31,581 nucleotides of DNA, taken from IMG/VR virus record IMGVR_UViG_3300046787_000331, positions 1-31,581 of that record. One strand, 5' to 3'. A program made the translations under genes and the position numbers. The stretch's first letter is position 1, and each line of letters starts with the position of its first letter. Source of the DNA: a virus. The notes beneath the pieces were generated by a model. That model ran no database searches and had not been told where the DNA came from. It saw nothing but the letters and a program-made list of their open reading frames with translations. Of this stretch, positions 15,290 to 23,942 are shown piece by piece.

Positions 15290-15791
15290 ACTACCCAAAG
15301 CAACTTTTTTAGGAAATCTCTCAAATGATTGGGTTAGTAAATCATTAGATCACTGTAGTGCGTTACCTAGTCAGTTACAAACTACTGTAACAGAGCGCAA
15401 CAGTATACCAATCCATGGAACTAAAATTTACTATGATCAATTAGAGGGTATATATGATCAGCGAAAAATATCACTTGACGTACATGACCTTGATCCGATC
15501 ATTATCAGACTTCAAGGAGTGAATCATTTACGATATGCATTATTGAATCCTAAATCAACTATTCCTGCACATTTGGATGACCCGTATACATTGCGATTCA
15601 TTTGCATGTTGCAAGGTAAACATATACTGTCTAGCGAAGGGACTGATTTTGAGATGACAGCTGGTGAATTATGGTTTGTGAATGGATCTTATAAGCATTC
15701 GATTTTTAACTCCGAAGATTACACAAGAATAGCTTTACTAGGTAATTTTGCGTATAGTGATTTTAATATAAATATGTTGCGATCTATATGA
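15246..15791 (+). CDS. Asp/Asn beta-hydroxylase-like 2OG-Fe(II) oxygenase
   Basis: The 181-residue product shows the double-stranded beta-helix iron triad: H109-x-D111 in IPAHLDDP, H151 in YKHSIFN, and R161 in TRIALLGNF to bind 2-oxoglutarate. LNPKSTIPAH before the first His and AGELWFVNGS before the last are typical of aspartyl/asparaginyl beta-hydroxylase-like enzymes. It would hydroxylate an unknown substrate in the cytoplasm. The ATG at 15246 overlaps the previous gene by 44 bp; a later start is possible, since the catalytic half begins near residue 85. Its stop overlaps the next ATG by four bases, so it is coupled to the radical SAM gene. Confidence 0.8.
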   Translation: MTRIQDLRTYATHRKLPKATFLGNLSNDWVSKSLDHCSALPSQLQTTVTERNSIPIHGTKIYYDQLEGIYDQRKISLDVHDLDPIIIRLQGVNHLRYALLNPKSTIPAHLDDPYTLRFICMLQGKHILSSEGTDFEMTAGELWFVNGSYKHSIFNSEDYTRIALLGNFAYSDFNINMLRSI

Positions 15792-16735
15792 ACTATTACG
15801 AATTAGAACCAGAAAATAACCATTTTAGTGATGTTATGGTAGATGTTACACATCGATGCAACATGACCTGCAAAAATTGCTATATACCGAACCGAGAGAT
15901 ACCTGATCTGGACGCTGATAAAATTATTGAAACTATTAGTAAATTTCCAAAAAGAACAATGATAAGGGTCGTAGGAGCTGAGCCTACGATGCGCAGGGAT
16001 CTACCGACACTGATAAAACGTATCCGCGAAACCGGACATAGAGCAACCTTGTTGACCAATGGGTTGCGTCTAGCTAACAACAATTATGTAAAAACGCTAA
16101 AGGAACATAGATTATCGCATGTATATCTAAGTTTGAATGGCGTTGATAATAATGACTGGTATGAACAAATAGACGAAATGAGATGCGCTAAGAAAAAAAT
16201 ACATGCACTAGAAAATCTCATAGCAAATCGGTTCATCATTGACACTGGTACTATAATTGTCAAGGGCATAAACGATGAAGCACCATCTAGACTATTACAC
16301 TTATATAAGTCAAAAGGACTAGACAATGTAGTGTGCAGAATTAAAAATGTAGGGATTATTGGCAGAAGCATTCTTGATCCAAAAACAAATAATAGTGTGA
16401 TTCCAGTGCATAGCAATTATACCATGCATGGTCTTATTAAGCTAGTTGCTGAACAAGTCGGAGTAAGTTTGGATTACATCGAAAGCTGGAAAAATAAACC
16501 TATATATGAAAATACCGATGCAGAAGAAGATAGTTTTATGTTTCCGTTGAATCCACACAGCGAACATAAAATGCTACACAAGAGCGGCGTGTGGTTTAAA
16601 ATAGCTAACTGGGACACTACTACTAATATAGATGGGGTGCCGTTGCCCGGTAGCGTAAGGCGCGGACGACTAACACCGGACTTCAAGATTGCTCCAATGT
16701 TAGAGCATGTTAAACTGAATGAGTATAAATACTAA
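15788..16735 (+). CDS. Radical SAM protein
   Basis: The 315-residue product has the radical SAM cluster motif C24-x3-C28-x2-C31 (HRCNMTCKNCY). It is followed by VVGAEPT in place of the usual GGEP, then LLTNGLRL and a VYLSLNG strand. It lacks the C-terminal Cys-rich SPASM region seen in many family members, so it should carry one 4Fe-4S cluster. Its reaction cannot be predicted. It starts by ATGA overlap with the 2OG oxygenase gene and ends 25 bp before the next ATG, with a late promoter box overlapping its last codons. Family assignment is firm. Confidence 0.88.
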   Translation: MNYYELEPENNHFSDVMVDVTHRCNMTCKNCYIPNREIPDLDADKIIETISKFPKRTMIRVVGAEPTMRRDLPTLIKRIRETGHRATLLTNGLRLANNNYVKTLKEHRLSHVYLSLNGVDNNDWYEQIDEMRCAKKKIHALENLIANRFIIDTGTIIVKGINDEAPSRLLHLYKSKGLDNVVCRIKNVGIIGRSILDPKTNNSVIPVHSNYTMHGLIKLVAEQVGVSLDYIESWKNKPIYENTDAEEDSFMFPLNPHSEHKMLHKSGVWFKIANWDTTTNIDGVPLPGSVRRGRLTPDFKIAPMLEHVKLNEYKY

Positions 16736-16753
16736 CAATACCCCTAACAGGAG
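16724..16753 (+). promoter_or_regulatory. Perfect TATAAATA late box with AGGAG ribosome site
   Basis: TATAAATA (16724-16731) lies inside the 3' end of the radical SAM gene and is followed by AGGAG (16749-16753), seven bases before the ATG at 16761. It is an internal late promoter with a normal leader. This fixes the start of the 100-residue gene at 16761, against a longer in-frame reading from 16719. Confidence 0.65.
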
Positions 16754-16760
16754 ATTTTTT

Positions 16761-17063
16761 ATGTCAATATATACCGAATCAATTTTTACAACCGTGCAGG
16801 AATTTAACGATTTGTCTGAGTTTATTAGTGCATTTTACAGTCAAATAAATGGAGTCCCTCAGATAGTCATCGATGCTAAACTAGAAGATACGTTGACTGA
16901 ATCCTGGACCCAACTGTCTACTACTTCATTTAAGATAGTCCGAACTTGGGCTGATCCTGATGCATTTATTGCGTACTCCGCTATAGTGCATCCTTTATTA
17001 CAAATACTGAGTGATAATGGGTTTCAGTTGGATAATGACTCCCACATAGAAAGAAATAGCTAA
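16761..17063 (+). CDS. Hypothetical 100-residue protein
   Basis: I do not recognise this protein. It begins MSIYTESIFTTVQEFNDL and reads as a compact alpha/beta domain with the strand PQIVIDAKL and a second, SFKIVRTWADPDAF. It has no Cys, signal peptide or membrane segment. The start is well supported by AGGAG and the TATAAATA box. Its stop overlaps the ATG of the aldolase-like gene by one base (TAATG), so the pair is translationally coupled, and a partner or regulatory role to the aldolase-like protein is possible. Confidence 0.7.
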   Translation: MSIYTESIFTTVQEFNDLSEFISAFYSQINGVPQIVIDAKLEDTLTESWTQLSTTSFKIVRTWADPDAFIAYSAIVHPLLQILSDNGFQLDNDSHIERNS

Positions 17064-17776
17064 TGGACGAACGTGCGGTGCGTCGCACTTTGGCCGCACT
17101 ATATAGAATTATAGATATGTGTGGTTGGACAGACTTTATATATACCCATGTATCTGCGAGGATTCCTGGCACTGATTATATTTTATTAAATAAATTTGGA
17201 CTCCTGTATGAAGAAATATGTGCGTCTAATTTAATCAAAGTTTCACTATCAACACTAGACTCATCAGAAGTCAATGCAGTGGGATACAACATACACAGTG
17301 CCATTCATAATGCCCGGCCTTCTGTAAATTACGTTATACATACTCATATCCCTGATATAGTTGCGGTTAGTAGTCAACAATCAGGTCTGTTGCCCATTAC
17401 TCAACATTCTCTGTTTGTTATTAATTCATTATCGTATCATGATTATGAAGGAATCGTTTATCAGGAAGATGAAGGGCAATTGATGGCGAATGATCTATCA
17501 ACTAACAAATGCATGCTATTAAAAAATCACGGTAGCATAGTTGTAGGTGACACTGTAGAATCAGCATTTTTTCATCAATATATGTTAACCGCGGCATGTA
17601 CGGCGCAAGTTAAGGCGCAATCAAATAATATCAATCTAGTATCTAATGACACTATAAATAGAACGTTAGCTTACAATGGGAGTAGTGCAAACGTACCCAG
17701 ACAACACTCTTCTCCGATGTTATGGGAAGCGATGATCCGTAAGTTAAACAAATTGAACACTGACTACGATAAATGA
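17063..17776 (+). CDS. Class II aldolase/adducin family protein
   Basis: The 237-residue product follows the class II aldolase/adducin fold: WTDFIYTHVSARIPGTDYIL near the start, then YVIHTHIPD with Zn ligands H93 and H95, and LKNHGSIVVGD with the third His, H156. YNIHSAIHNARP precedes the His pair, as in the family. Such enzymes cleave or form bonds in sugar phosphates such as fuculose- or ribulose-phosphate, or act as decarboxylases or dehydratases. The substrate here is unknown. It is coupled to the 100-residue gene by TAATG and to the desaturase by ATGA overlap. A role in making an unusual sugar for the glycosyltransferases is an inference. Confidence 0.82.
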   Translation: MDERAVRRTLAALYRIIDMCGWTDFIYTHVSARIPGTDYILLNKFGLLYEEICASNLIKVSLSTLDSSEVNAVGYNIHSAIHNARPSVNYVIHTHIPDIVAVSSQQSGLLPITQHSLFVINSLSYHDYEGIVYQEDEGQLMANDLSTNKCMLLKNHGSIVVGDTVESAFFHQYMLTAACTAQVKAQSNNINLVSNDTINRTLAYNGSSANVPRQHSSPMLWEAMIRKLNKLNTDYDK

Positions 17777-18426
17777 ATATCACACAACTATACAAGACAC
17801 ACAGATATAAAGTACCGAAAATAGTACATCATTTGCTTTTTATAGCAGGGTGGTATTACTATGGATTTTCGTGGGAATACTTGATTTTGTCAATCGTTAG
17901 CGCATACGTGGGGTTTGGTGTGTTCGCACATCATATTGCACATCATAGATTAAGCCATCAGAAATACGAAGATACGTTTATCAACAAGGTATTGACACTT
18001 GGTGTAATTTTCTTCACAGCATTAACATCACCGTTAAATTTTAGCATTCTACACAGACACCATCATAAATTTTCTGACACGCCAAATGATCCTCATTCAC
18101 CAGTGCAAATCAAATGGTGGCAAGTTTACCTATTAATGTGGAAACATGTTAAGATTAATCCGGTATTAGGGAGAGACTTTATGCGTAGTAAATTTCAAAT
18201 TTGGATACATGAAAACTACGTATGGTTACATTTCGCATTCTGTGCACTACTAGCATGTATAAGCCCAACATTAGTCGTTTTTATTGTAAGTCCGTGTGTG
18301 ATATACACATTTCACGTTAATGGGTTAGTGAATTGGCTGGGGCACCGTGACGGTGTTCCGCGTAACGCTCCTGAATTAGCCTGGCTAACGCCGTTATCCT
18401 GGAGGCACGGTGACCATCACAAATAA
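17773..18426 (+). CDS. Membrane fatty-acid desaturase, short C-terminus
   Basis: The 217-residue product has the three His boxes of acyl-CoA/acyl-lipid desaturases: HHRLSH (57-62), HRHHH (94-98) and HGDHH (212-216). Hydrophobic segments lie between them (LLFIAGWYYYGF, YLILSIVSAYVGFGVF, VLTLGVIFFTALT, AFCALLACISPTLVVFIV). It would insert a double bond in a lipid chain in the host membrane. The protein stops one residue after the third box, whereas most homologues continue, so it is at the short limit for activity. The next gene's ribosome site and GTG lie inside this third box. Start by ATGA overlap with the aldolase-like gene. Family firm; activity uncertain. Confidence 0.85.
   Translation: MNITQLYKTHRYKVPKIVHHLLFIAGWYYYGFSWEYLILSIVSAYVGFGVFAHHIAHHRLSHQKYEDTFINKVLTLGVIFFTALTSPLNFSILHRHHHKFSDTPNDPHSPVQIKWWQVYLLMWKHVKINPVLGRDFMRSKFQIWIHENYVWLHFAFCALLACISPTLVVFIVSPCVIYTFHVNGLVNWLGHRDGVPRNAPELAWLTPLSWRHGDHHK
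18401..18412 (+). promoter_or_regulatory. Internal GGAGG site deciding a GTG start
   Basis: GGAGG (18401-18405) lies four bases before a GTG at 18410, inside the codons for the third His box of the desaturase. It explains why the next gene starts with GTG, 17 bp before the desaturase stop. Confidence 0.6.
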
Positions 18427-18946
18427 TTACTTCAAACTATGTGATTTGCAGTTAGATTCTAATGATGCTGTATTTTTACAGTACATAAAGAGTACGTATA
18501 AATCTAAATGTATGGATTTCCATTCAAAAAATCCAGACGGAAGTGATAGAGTATTCCAATATTATAGAAATTTCTTTTTACGAGATAGTGAAAACAATTA
18601 TTCTAATAATCCATTGTTTCAAAAAATTGCTGAATTTTGTAAAAATACCCCAAATCATCATGATGTAAGGTATGTTTATAACCGAGCACATTTAGCTTAT
18701 ATTCCTGGAACATTGCCGTATCACATAGATATTAGAAAATGTGTTCTATCATTAATAATAGATCCTGTTGTTCATCCTATTCAATGGGCAACTGAAGAGA
18801 ATGAAATATTGTGCGAACATCATTATGAAAATCCAGTGTTAGTGAATACAAAGATTAGACACGGATGCCCTGCAAACGACAGAGATAGATTTTTATTTCA
18901 AATAGGGTTTGATCAAAGTTTTGACGAGATATCTTTATTGGTCTAG
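18410..18946 (+). CDS. 2OG-Fe(II) oxygenase-like protein
   Basis: The 178-residue product has a C-terminal jelly-roll with an iron triad: H105-x-D107 in TLPYHIDIRK, H151 in KIRHGCPAND, and R160 (or R158) in the following strand DRDRFLFQIGF. LAYIPG precedes the HxD as in small phage 2OG oxygenases. It should hydroxylate or otherwise oxidise an unknown substrate. The start is a GTG with a GGAGG site. It ends the plus-strand block and its last 12 bp overlap a convergent gene, which encodes another member of the same superfamily. Confidence rests on motif spacing. Confidence 0.7.
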   Translation: MTITNNYFKLCDLQLDSNDAVFLQYIKSTYKSKCMDFHSKNPDGSDRVFQYYRNFFLRDSENNYSNNPLFQKIAEFCKNTPNHHDVRYVYNRAHLAYIPGTLPYHIDIRKCVLSLIIDPVVHPIQWATEENEILCEHHYENPVLVNTKIRHGCPANDRDRFLFQIGFDQSFDEISLLV

Positions 18947-19528
18947 TATTGCATACTTTTTATATTTGTTATAGCTAGTTTCTAATAATGCGATGTGATC
19001 TTCATAATTTAGTTCGAAATGTAAAAACAGCGTTTCCCTCCCCGGTTCAAAATCAACACCGTGGCGGACGTTTGTGTGGCCTAATACATATACATCAGTA
19101 TCGTCGGGCATCTTAGAATAAATTTTTTCACCTTTACTGTTTACTACATAAAGGCCTGATTTGTTTCCCGATACTAATACTCTGTAACCGCACGGCTCGC
19201 ACATCGAATTATTATTATACAAATCAAGATCATGTAAAGGATTGTCGAAATCGAGGTGCTCTCCTACTTCATGTATCTGTCTGTTAAATTTTACATTGCG
19301 AATGCTCTTGTACGGAAATAGTTTAATCCAGTTGACAAGCTCGTTATGCTGTGTCGTAGCTTCTTCTGTAAAATTACTTACTGTGTACGAATTTTCGCCG
19401 GGCAGTCTCTCAGTAAATCTATAAAAATCCCAACATTTTTTCCAATTTAAGTTTGTGGTAACATTACTTATCGTAGGGAGACGAGGCATAGAAATTGGAC
19501 ACCATAAAATATTTCTATAATTATTCAT
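18935..19528 (-). CDS. 2OG-Fe(II) oxygenase-like protein
   Basis: The 197-residue product has H91-x-D93 in GEHLDFD, a middle strand GYRVLVSGN, and TNVRHGVDFEPGRETLFLHF with H156 as the distal ligand and R164 as the candidate 2-oxoglutarate binder. It is quite different from its convergent neighbour, so it is not a local duplicate. It starts three bases after the stop of another 2OG oxygenase gene and is probably cotranscribed with it from the AATAAATA box at 20188. Substrate unknown. Confidence 0.7.
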   Translation of the reverse strand: MNNYRNILWCPISMPRLPTISNVTTNLNWKKCWDFYRFTERLPGENSYTVSNFTEEATTQHNELVNWIKLFPYKSIRNVKFNRQIHEVGEHLDFDNPLHDLDLYNNNSMCEPCGYRVLVSGNKSGLYVVNSKGEKIYSKMPDDTDVYVLGHTNVRHGVDFEPGRETLFLHFELNYEDHIALLETSYNKYKKYAILDQ

Positions 19529-19531
19529 ATA

Positions 19532-20182
19532 TTATACACTCATAGTATTTCTTATACATTTATATAACGAGTTATTGTTTAACGCGATGTTAAGGACTAA
19601 TAATATCATCGAATCTGAACAACTAAAAACAACATGATTCTGTGCAGTGTTTACAATGTATACGTTACCTTCGTCAAAGTGTATAGGAACATCATTAATA
19701 AGAAAATAATGAACTGCTTTATCAAATTTTATAGGAACAATTACTCTAAAATCCATAAATCGTTGACTATCTCTGTGAGGAGGAAAGAATCCGCCAGCAT
19801 CGAGTCGTAAAAAATGACTTCTTCTAATATATCCGTCGAAGAATGATTTGATAGATTCTAATGACGGAGTTGTATCCGCTACAGAAGTGAATAATTTAAA
19901 GTCGTGCTCGTTATAATTTGTTCCGTGTTCTGTGTTATATTGTCTTAAACTATCTAAACTTACTGGATCTATCACTTCGCCATCTATACTTGTATAAGGT
20001 AAGCCAAATCTATTATTTTTAGGAGTCCTTGGATTATACACCTGCCAACTATCTTTCCACTGTATGAGTTCTTGCCGACAATGAAAATGGTTAATTTTAA
20101 AATTTAAAGGAATAACCTGTCCTAAGGAAAATAATGCATTGTATAGAACACTATTTTGTATCCACATTTCTTCATTTGACAT
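19532..20182 (-). CDS. 2OG-Fe(II) oxygenase-like protein, Asp/Asn hydroxylase type
   Basis: The 216-residue product has H136-x-D138 in FFPPHRDSQ, then DFRVIVPI, HYFLINDVPIHFDEG, and VNTAQNHVVFSCSD with H183 as distal iron ligand. The Arg usually found after the distal His to bind 2-oxoglutarate is not at the expected place (SDSMILLVLNI), so co-substrate binding may differ or activity may be altered. An AATAAATA box ends five bases before the ATG with no Shine-Dalgarno, suggesting a leaderless mRNA. It heads a short operon with the next oxygenase gene. Fold assignment good; reaction unknown. Confidence 0.75.
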   Translation of the reverse strand: MSNEEMWIQNSVLYNALFSLGQVIPLNFKINHFHCRQELIQWKDSWQVYNPRTPKNNRFGLPYTSIDGEVIDPVSLDSLRQYNTEHGTNYNEHDFKLFTSVADTTPSLESIKSFFDGYIRRSHFLRLDAGGFFPPHRDSQRFMDFRVIVPIKFDKAVHYFLINDVPIHFDEGNVYIVNTAQNHVVFSCSDSMILLVLNIALNNNSLYKCIRNTMSV

Positions 20183-20187
20183 GTTAT

Positions 20188-20195
20188 TATTTATT
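20188..20195 (-). promoter_or_regulatory. Late-promoter-like AATAAATA, leaderless geometry
   Basis: AATAAATA on the minus strand ends 5 nt before the ATG at 20182. No Shine-Dalgarno lies between. It also sits just beyond the 3' end of the upstream radical SAM gene (stop at 20208). Confidence 0.5.
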
Positions 20196-20207
20196 AGTAG
20201 AAATATA

Positions 20208-21503
20208 TCACAAATCTTTGCAATAATTGTAAAGATTTGAAAATTCCGGAAATACTTCTAAGAAATTTATCTTTTTCTCTTCGGCTAAGATATTGACATT
20301 CTCATACCACTTTTTTAAAATCACAGGATCAATAGTTGAATTATTTTCTATTCCTATTTTAAGACTAGCTATCAAATCGACATATAACTTAGGATAGTTG
20401 TTTTGAGTTGCATACTCTAATGCGGTGGTTACATAACTAGCAAAATATGGCGGTAAGATAAAAGGATACAGATGCTCAGGATAGGCAACTATACTAGGTG
20501 ATAGATGTATAGTGATCCCATACCTGCTAGCAAGAGAGTTGTGCCATTCTAAGAATTCTTTAAACCTAGGAATAGATAATGCATTTATTGCAGGGTTTAT
20601 AGTAATTTCTATATCAGGTATACTCACTAACAACTTATGAAAATTAGATTCGAACCTTTCCCAAACTAAATTCGTTCTAATAAATTCTGCTTGCTTATAC
20701 AATGCTTCAATGCTTACCGTTAGTTGTAGTTTGAATGTTTCTGCAAGTTTTTTTAAATAAAGGAGAAACTTATCAAACTGTTGAGATTTTGTGTTCAAGT
20801 TAGTAACTATCCATACCCTAGTTGATTTGTCTTTTATTTTTGAATACTTCTCTAATAGCATATCGATTTGATTATAAAATTCTGGATTTATAGAAGGCTC
20901 ACCTCCTATAAATCCTATAAATTTAAGTTTATCTTTATCTAAAGAGTCAAACCATTCTGACGTTTTAGTAGTAAACAAGTTATTTGTAACGGTTGAGGTA
21001 CAATAATTATATTGATCTTGGGTTATTATGTTTTTTTGTAAATCGTGCAATGCCCATTGTGAACTATATGACCTACTACAATACATACATTTCATATCAC
21101 ACAAGTTTTCTAAAGTGAACTCTAATCTTCTAGGTGTATCTACTGTTAATATCTTGCTATCTATAGTTACCAATTTAGAAATAATGCCTAAATCAGTGGT
21201 GCCGAATTCTTGGATTAGTTCGTCACGAAAATATTCTTCAAATCCTTGGCCGTCGCGCAATCTCATACTGGTTCCGCCAGAGTCTTCTATCTTCCAACAG
21301 TTCTTGCAATCAGAATGTCGAATGCCTTGTAGCATCTCTAATCTGCGAGCTTTTTCGTAGTCAGTATTCATAAAGTATGGGTTTGCCTGACTAATATCGG
21401 TAGGCCTATTAGGCAACTTACAACATAACTTAAACTCTGACCTAGCTAGACTTACGACCGCAGATAGCCATTTATTAAGACAAATTGTATTATTCGGATT
21501 CAT
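20208..21503 (-). CDS. Radical SAM protein with N-terminal extra Cys cluster
   Basis: The 431-residue product has the radical SAM motif C135-x3-C139-x2-C142 (LCDMKCMYC), then FIGGEPSINPEF and the strand WIVTNLN. Before it, residues 1-75 carry further Cys residues (C8, C27, C28, and C66-x2-C69 in SDCKNCW), a half-SPASM or twitch-like arrangement placed at the N-terminus rather than the C-terminus. It probably binds two iron-sulphur clusters. Peptide-modifying maturases and other SPASM/twitch enzymes share this logic; the substrate here is unknown. GATAAATA ends four bases before the ATG, with no Shine-Dalgarno. Family firm; permuted layout as read. Confidence 0.87.
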   Translation of the reverse strand: MNPNNTICLNKWLSAVVSLARSEFKLCCKLPNRPTDISQANPYFMNTDYEKARRLEMLQGIRHSDCKNCWKIEDSGGTSMRLRDGQGFEEYFRDELIQEFGTTDLGIISKLVTIDSKILTVDTPRRLEFTLENLCDMKCMYCSRSYSSQWALHDLQKNIITQDQYNYCTSTVTNNLFTTKTSEWFDSLDKDKLKFIGFIGGEPSINPEFYNQIDMLLEKYSKIKDKSTRVWIVTNLNTKSQQFDKFLLYLKKLAETFKLQLTVSIEALYKQAEFIRTNLVWERFESNFHKLLVSIPDIEITINPAINALSIPRFKEFLEWHNSLASRYGITIHLSPSIVAYPEHLYPFILPPYFASYVTTALEYATQNNYPKLYVDLIASLKIGIENNSTIDPVILKKWYENVNILAEEKKINFLEVFPEFSNLYNYCKDL

Positions 21504-21507
21504 TACT

Positions 21508-21515
21508 TATTTATC
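21508..21515 (-). promoter_or_regulatory. Late-promoter-like GATAAATA, leaderless geometry
   Basis: GATAAATA on the minus strand ends 4 nt before the ATG at 21503 of the radical SAM gene. No Shine-Dalgarno is present. Confidence 0.5.
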
Positions 21516-21642
21516 ACAAATATGATGATGAACGATCATGGTTAACCCTTCCGTTCACTAGTGATTTTTTCTGAATCTACATGCCGGAATGATTGCCGCA
21601 ATTTTTATGACTAGTGCATTAATTTCGGATAAATTTGAAAGA

Positions 21643-22458
21643 TCAAGATTTAATATCCATTATTTTAGACAAATATATATTTGCTAGATAGCGTTGTCCA
21701 TGTAAGCTGGTATGATAGCCAGGGTCAATAGATTCATGTGGCCATTTTGATGTAGCATACACGATTGTCTCTTCGTATTTAGATATTAAATTCTTGTCTT
21801 GGATTATTGCAGGAAGCTCATGTCTAATGTTATCATGATCCCAGCAGTTTCCACTAATTACCATATAAGGTATATTCTCGTAGGCCAGGCGCATGATGCC
21901 GTCTCCGAGAATCCATTTATCCTGCTGTAGTTTCCATTCACTATCGTACATATAGTTAATATACTGCTTTACCGCATTCTGAGTTTCTTTTGTTAGAATA
22001 TACGGCACTTGATTTGGCCTATCATTCCATTCGTTTTCTGCCAAACACACCAACTGTTCGGATATTATTCGATATGGTTGGGCATTTTCATAATTAATAT
22101 TTGCTAATCCCAATGATTTATCATACCCCACAGAAGGTTGTTTGCGCTTCAGAAAAGCATCTAAATGTGCGTTCCAACCTCTACGTTTGCTTTCTTCGAA
22201 AGTATATTCAACTGACGCCACTGGTATTTCTATTCTAGAATGCACGGTTGGGTTAATTATTACAAATGACGCTGATTGCTTAATTGCTTCGTCGATTTGT
22301 AATCTAATGCAGCTGTTGCTACATCCTTGACGCGAAAGATTTACTAAATCCCAGTCCATTTCTCGCGCAATAATTTCGCCAAAGGATGTTCCTTTGAATT
22401 CGGAAAGTTTACTAACTGAACTGTCACTGCCGCCGCATATAACAAGTTTATTCTTCAT
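21643..22458 (-). CDS. SGNH-hydrolase-like protein
   Basis: The 271-residue product starts MKNKLVICGGSDSS, a block-I-like GxSDS nucleophile region, followed by NLSRQGCSN (block II Gly). FVIINPTVHSRIEI occupies the block III position, and DPGYHTSLHGQRYLA near the end supplies the catalytic D and H (block V-like). SGNH enzymes are esterases or acyltransferase-like proteins acting on sugars and lipids. I use the ATG at 22458; a TTG at 22464 would overlap the carbamoyltransferase stop. It is the last gene of the SGNH / small ORF / carbamoyltransferase operon, so it may remove or place an acyl group on the same product. Catalysis is inferred. Confidence 0.65.
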   Translation of the reverse strand: MKNKLVICGGSDSSVSKLSEFKGTSFGEIIAREMDWDLVNLSRQGCSNSCIRLQIDEAIKQSASFVIINPTVHSRIEIPVASVEYTFEESKRRGWNAHLDAFLKRKQPSVGYDKSLGLANINYENAQPYRIISEQLVCLAENEWNDRPNQVPYILTKETQNAVKQYINYMYDSEWKLQQDKWILGDGIMRLAYENIPYMVISGNCWDHDNIRHELPAIIQDKNLISKYEETIVYATSKWPHESIDPGYHTSLHGQRYLANIYLSKIMDIKS

Positions 22459-22460
22459 AC

Positions 22461-23942
22461 TCAACTAAACACCTTTACCCCGTATTCTCTTTCAAATCTG
22501 TCAGCATCTGCACGGTCATTTACCATAGGTTCTCCTCTAATATTTAAACTAGTATTCAATAACATGGGACATGATGTTTTGGCGTACCATAATTCTAACA
22601 TTTGTCGTATCCCACTATTACCTGCGGGCACGGTTTGAACTCTACTGGTTCCATCGGCATGCACGATTGCTGGATACTGAGTCGGATATTTGCAAGTTGC
22701 AACAGTTTGCATATACTGACTATTACTCCATCCTCTAGGCATTTCGAAATAATCTTGCGCGTGTTCTTCTAAGATTACTGGAGCAAAAGGTCTAAACTGC
22801 TGTCGTCGTTTTATATGATTGACTTTTTCTTTTATTGTTTGTCCTCTAGGATCAGCTATTAGACTTCTATTTCCCAACGCCCGTGGCCCAAATTCTGCAC
22901 GGCCGTTGGCAATTCCCACTATTCCATGCGTTAACAGGTGATTAACTACATTATCGACTGGATATTTTCCAGAAATATTATGCCCTAAATATGCATCTTT
23001 CCAATTAATTTTTCCGCCATATCCAAGCGCAGCGGCGCCTAAGCTACTTCCGGCATCGCCGGGATTAGGCATGATCCAGATATTTTTAAAAAAATTACCC
23101 AAATTTCTATTGGCCAGACAGTTTAGCGCTACTCCTCCCATGTAAACCAGATTGTCACTAAATGCGAAAGTTTTTGCTTTGTGCATTACTGAATTGATCA
23201 ATTCTTCGACCACTAGTTGGGTTCCGGTCGCGATATCAAATGAATTGTGGTCTGATAAAAAATCTGAACTTATGCCCGTATGAAAATTCTGCCGCATGGT
23301 GATATTTTTCATGTCACCAACTGACGCATCTCTTATTGTATTTTTCAGATGGTTCGAACCATAGGCGGCCATACCCATTAATATGTATTCCTCGTCCAAT
23401 GGCCTAAGGCCAATTCTATCAGTCATAGCACTATAAAATAGTCCTATGCTGTCAGGGTATGATTGTGACCATAGTTTCTTGTATCTGGCAATGCCGTTAA
23501 CATACATAGCTCCCCAAATTGAAATAGTGTCAAACTCTCCGATCGCATCTATTACTACCACAGTTGCTTTATCATAAGGACCCGTCTGAAATCCTGCGGC
23601 GGCGTGACATAAGTGATGACTATGCGTTTGTATCTTTGTAACGCCAAGCATATCAAATATTTCATTACCGACTAGACTTGAAGTTCGTAAGCTAGATATA
23701 GATGGAGATTCTCCTGATCTTAGTTGTCTAATAAATTTTAGCCATGGTCGCTCGTAATAGTGAAGCTTAGATTCATGATCACAATGACTTAGAACATCGG
23801 CCAACAATGCGGAGCATATGTTAGAATCATGTTTCTTTTTACTATATCGTTCACTATGGCCTGCAAATTTAATTTCGCCGGATTCGTCGACCACACTGAT
23901 CGCCGCATCATGAAATCCAGATGATATGCCAACATATCTCAT
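22461..23942 (-). CDS. NodU/CmcH-family carbamoyltransferase
   Basis: The 493-residue product spans both domains of the O-carbamoyltransferase family (NodU, CmcH, TobZ). The N-terminal Kae1-like part opens MRYVGISSGFHDAAISVV, includes the His-rich metal and carbamoyl-phosphate site HHLCHAAAGF (109-118) and VVIDAIGEFD, then EEYILMGMAAYG. The C-terminal part has GRAEFGPRALGNRSLIADPR and NTSLNIRGEPMV. It transfers carbamoyl from carbamoyl phosphate, via ATP, to a hydroxyl on a sugar or similar acceptor. Length slightly below the typical 560-600. It overlaps by ATGA with a 39-residue ORF of a kind often found beside such genes. The acceptor is unknown; phage DNA bases are one alternative to glycans. 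Confidence 0.93.
   Translation of the reverse strand: MRYVGISSGFHDAAISVVDESGEIKFAGHSERYSKKKHDSNICSALLADVLSHCDHESKLHYYERPWLKFIRQLRSGESPSISSLRTSSLVGNEIFDMLGVTKIQTHSHHLCHAAAGFQTGPYDKATVVVIDAIGEFDTISIWGAMYVNGIARYKKLWSQSYPDSIGLFYSAMTDRIGLRPLDEEYILMGMAAYGSNHLKNTIRDASVGDMKNITMRQNFHTGISSDFLSDHNSFDIATGTQLVVEELINSVMHKAKTFAFSDNLVYMGGVALNCLANRNLGNFFKNIWIMPNPGDAGSSLGAAALGYGGKINWKDAYLGHNISGKYPVDNVVNHLLTHGIVGIANGRAEFGPRALGNRSLIADPRGQTIKEKVNHIKRRQQFRPFAPVILEEHAQDYFEMPRGWSNSQYMQTVATCKYPTQYPAIVHADGTSRVQTVPAGNSGIRQMLELWYAKTSCPMLLNTSLNIRGEPMVNDRADADRFEREYGVKVFS

Noticed and set aside
21504-21642. Possible terminator or small gene in the 139-bp gap
   Set aside because: TCACTAGTGA followed by a T-run is a short palindrome without a loop and is on the wrong strand for the flanking minus-strand genes. 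No open frame is supported beyond the late box at 21508-21515.
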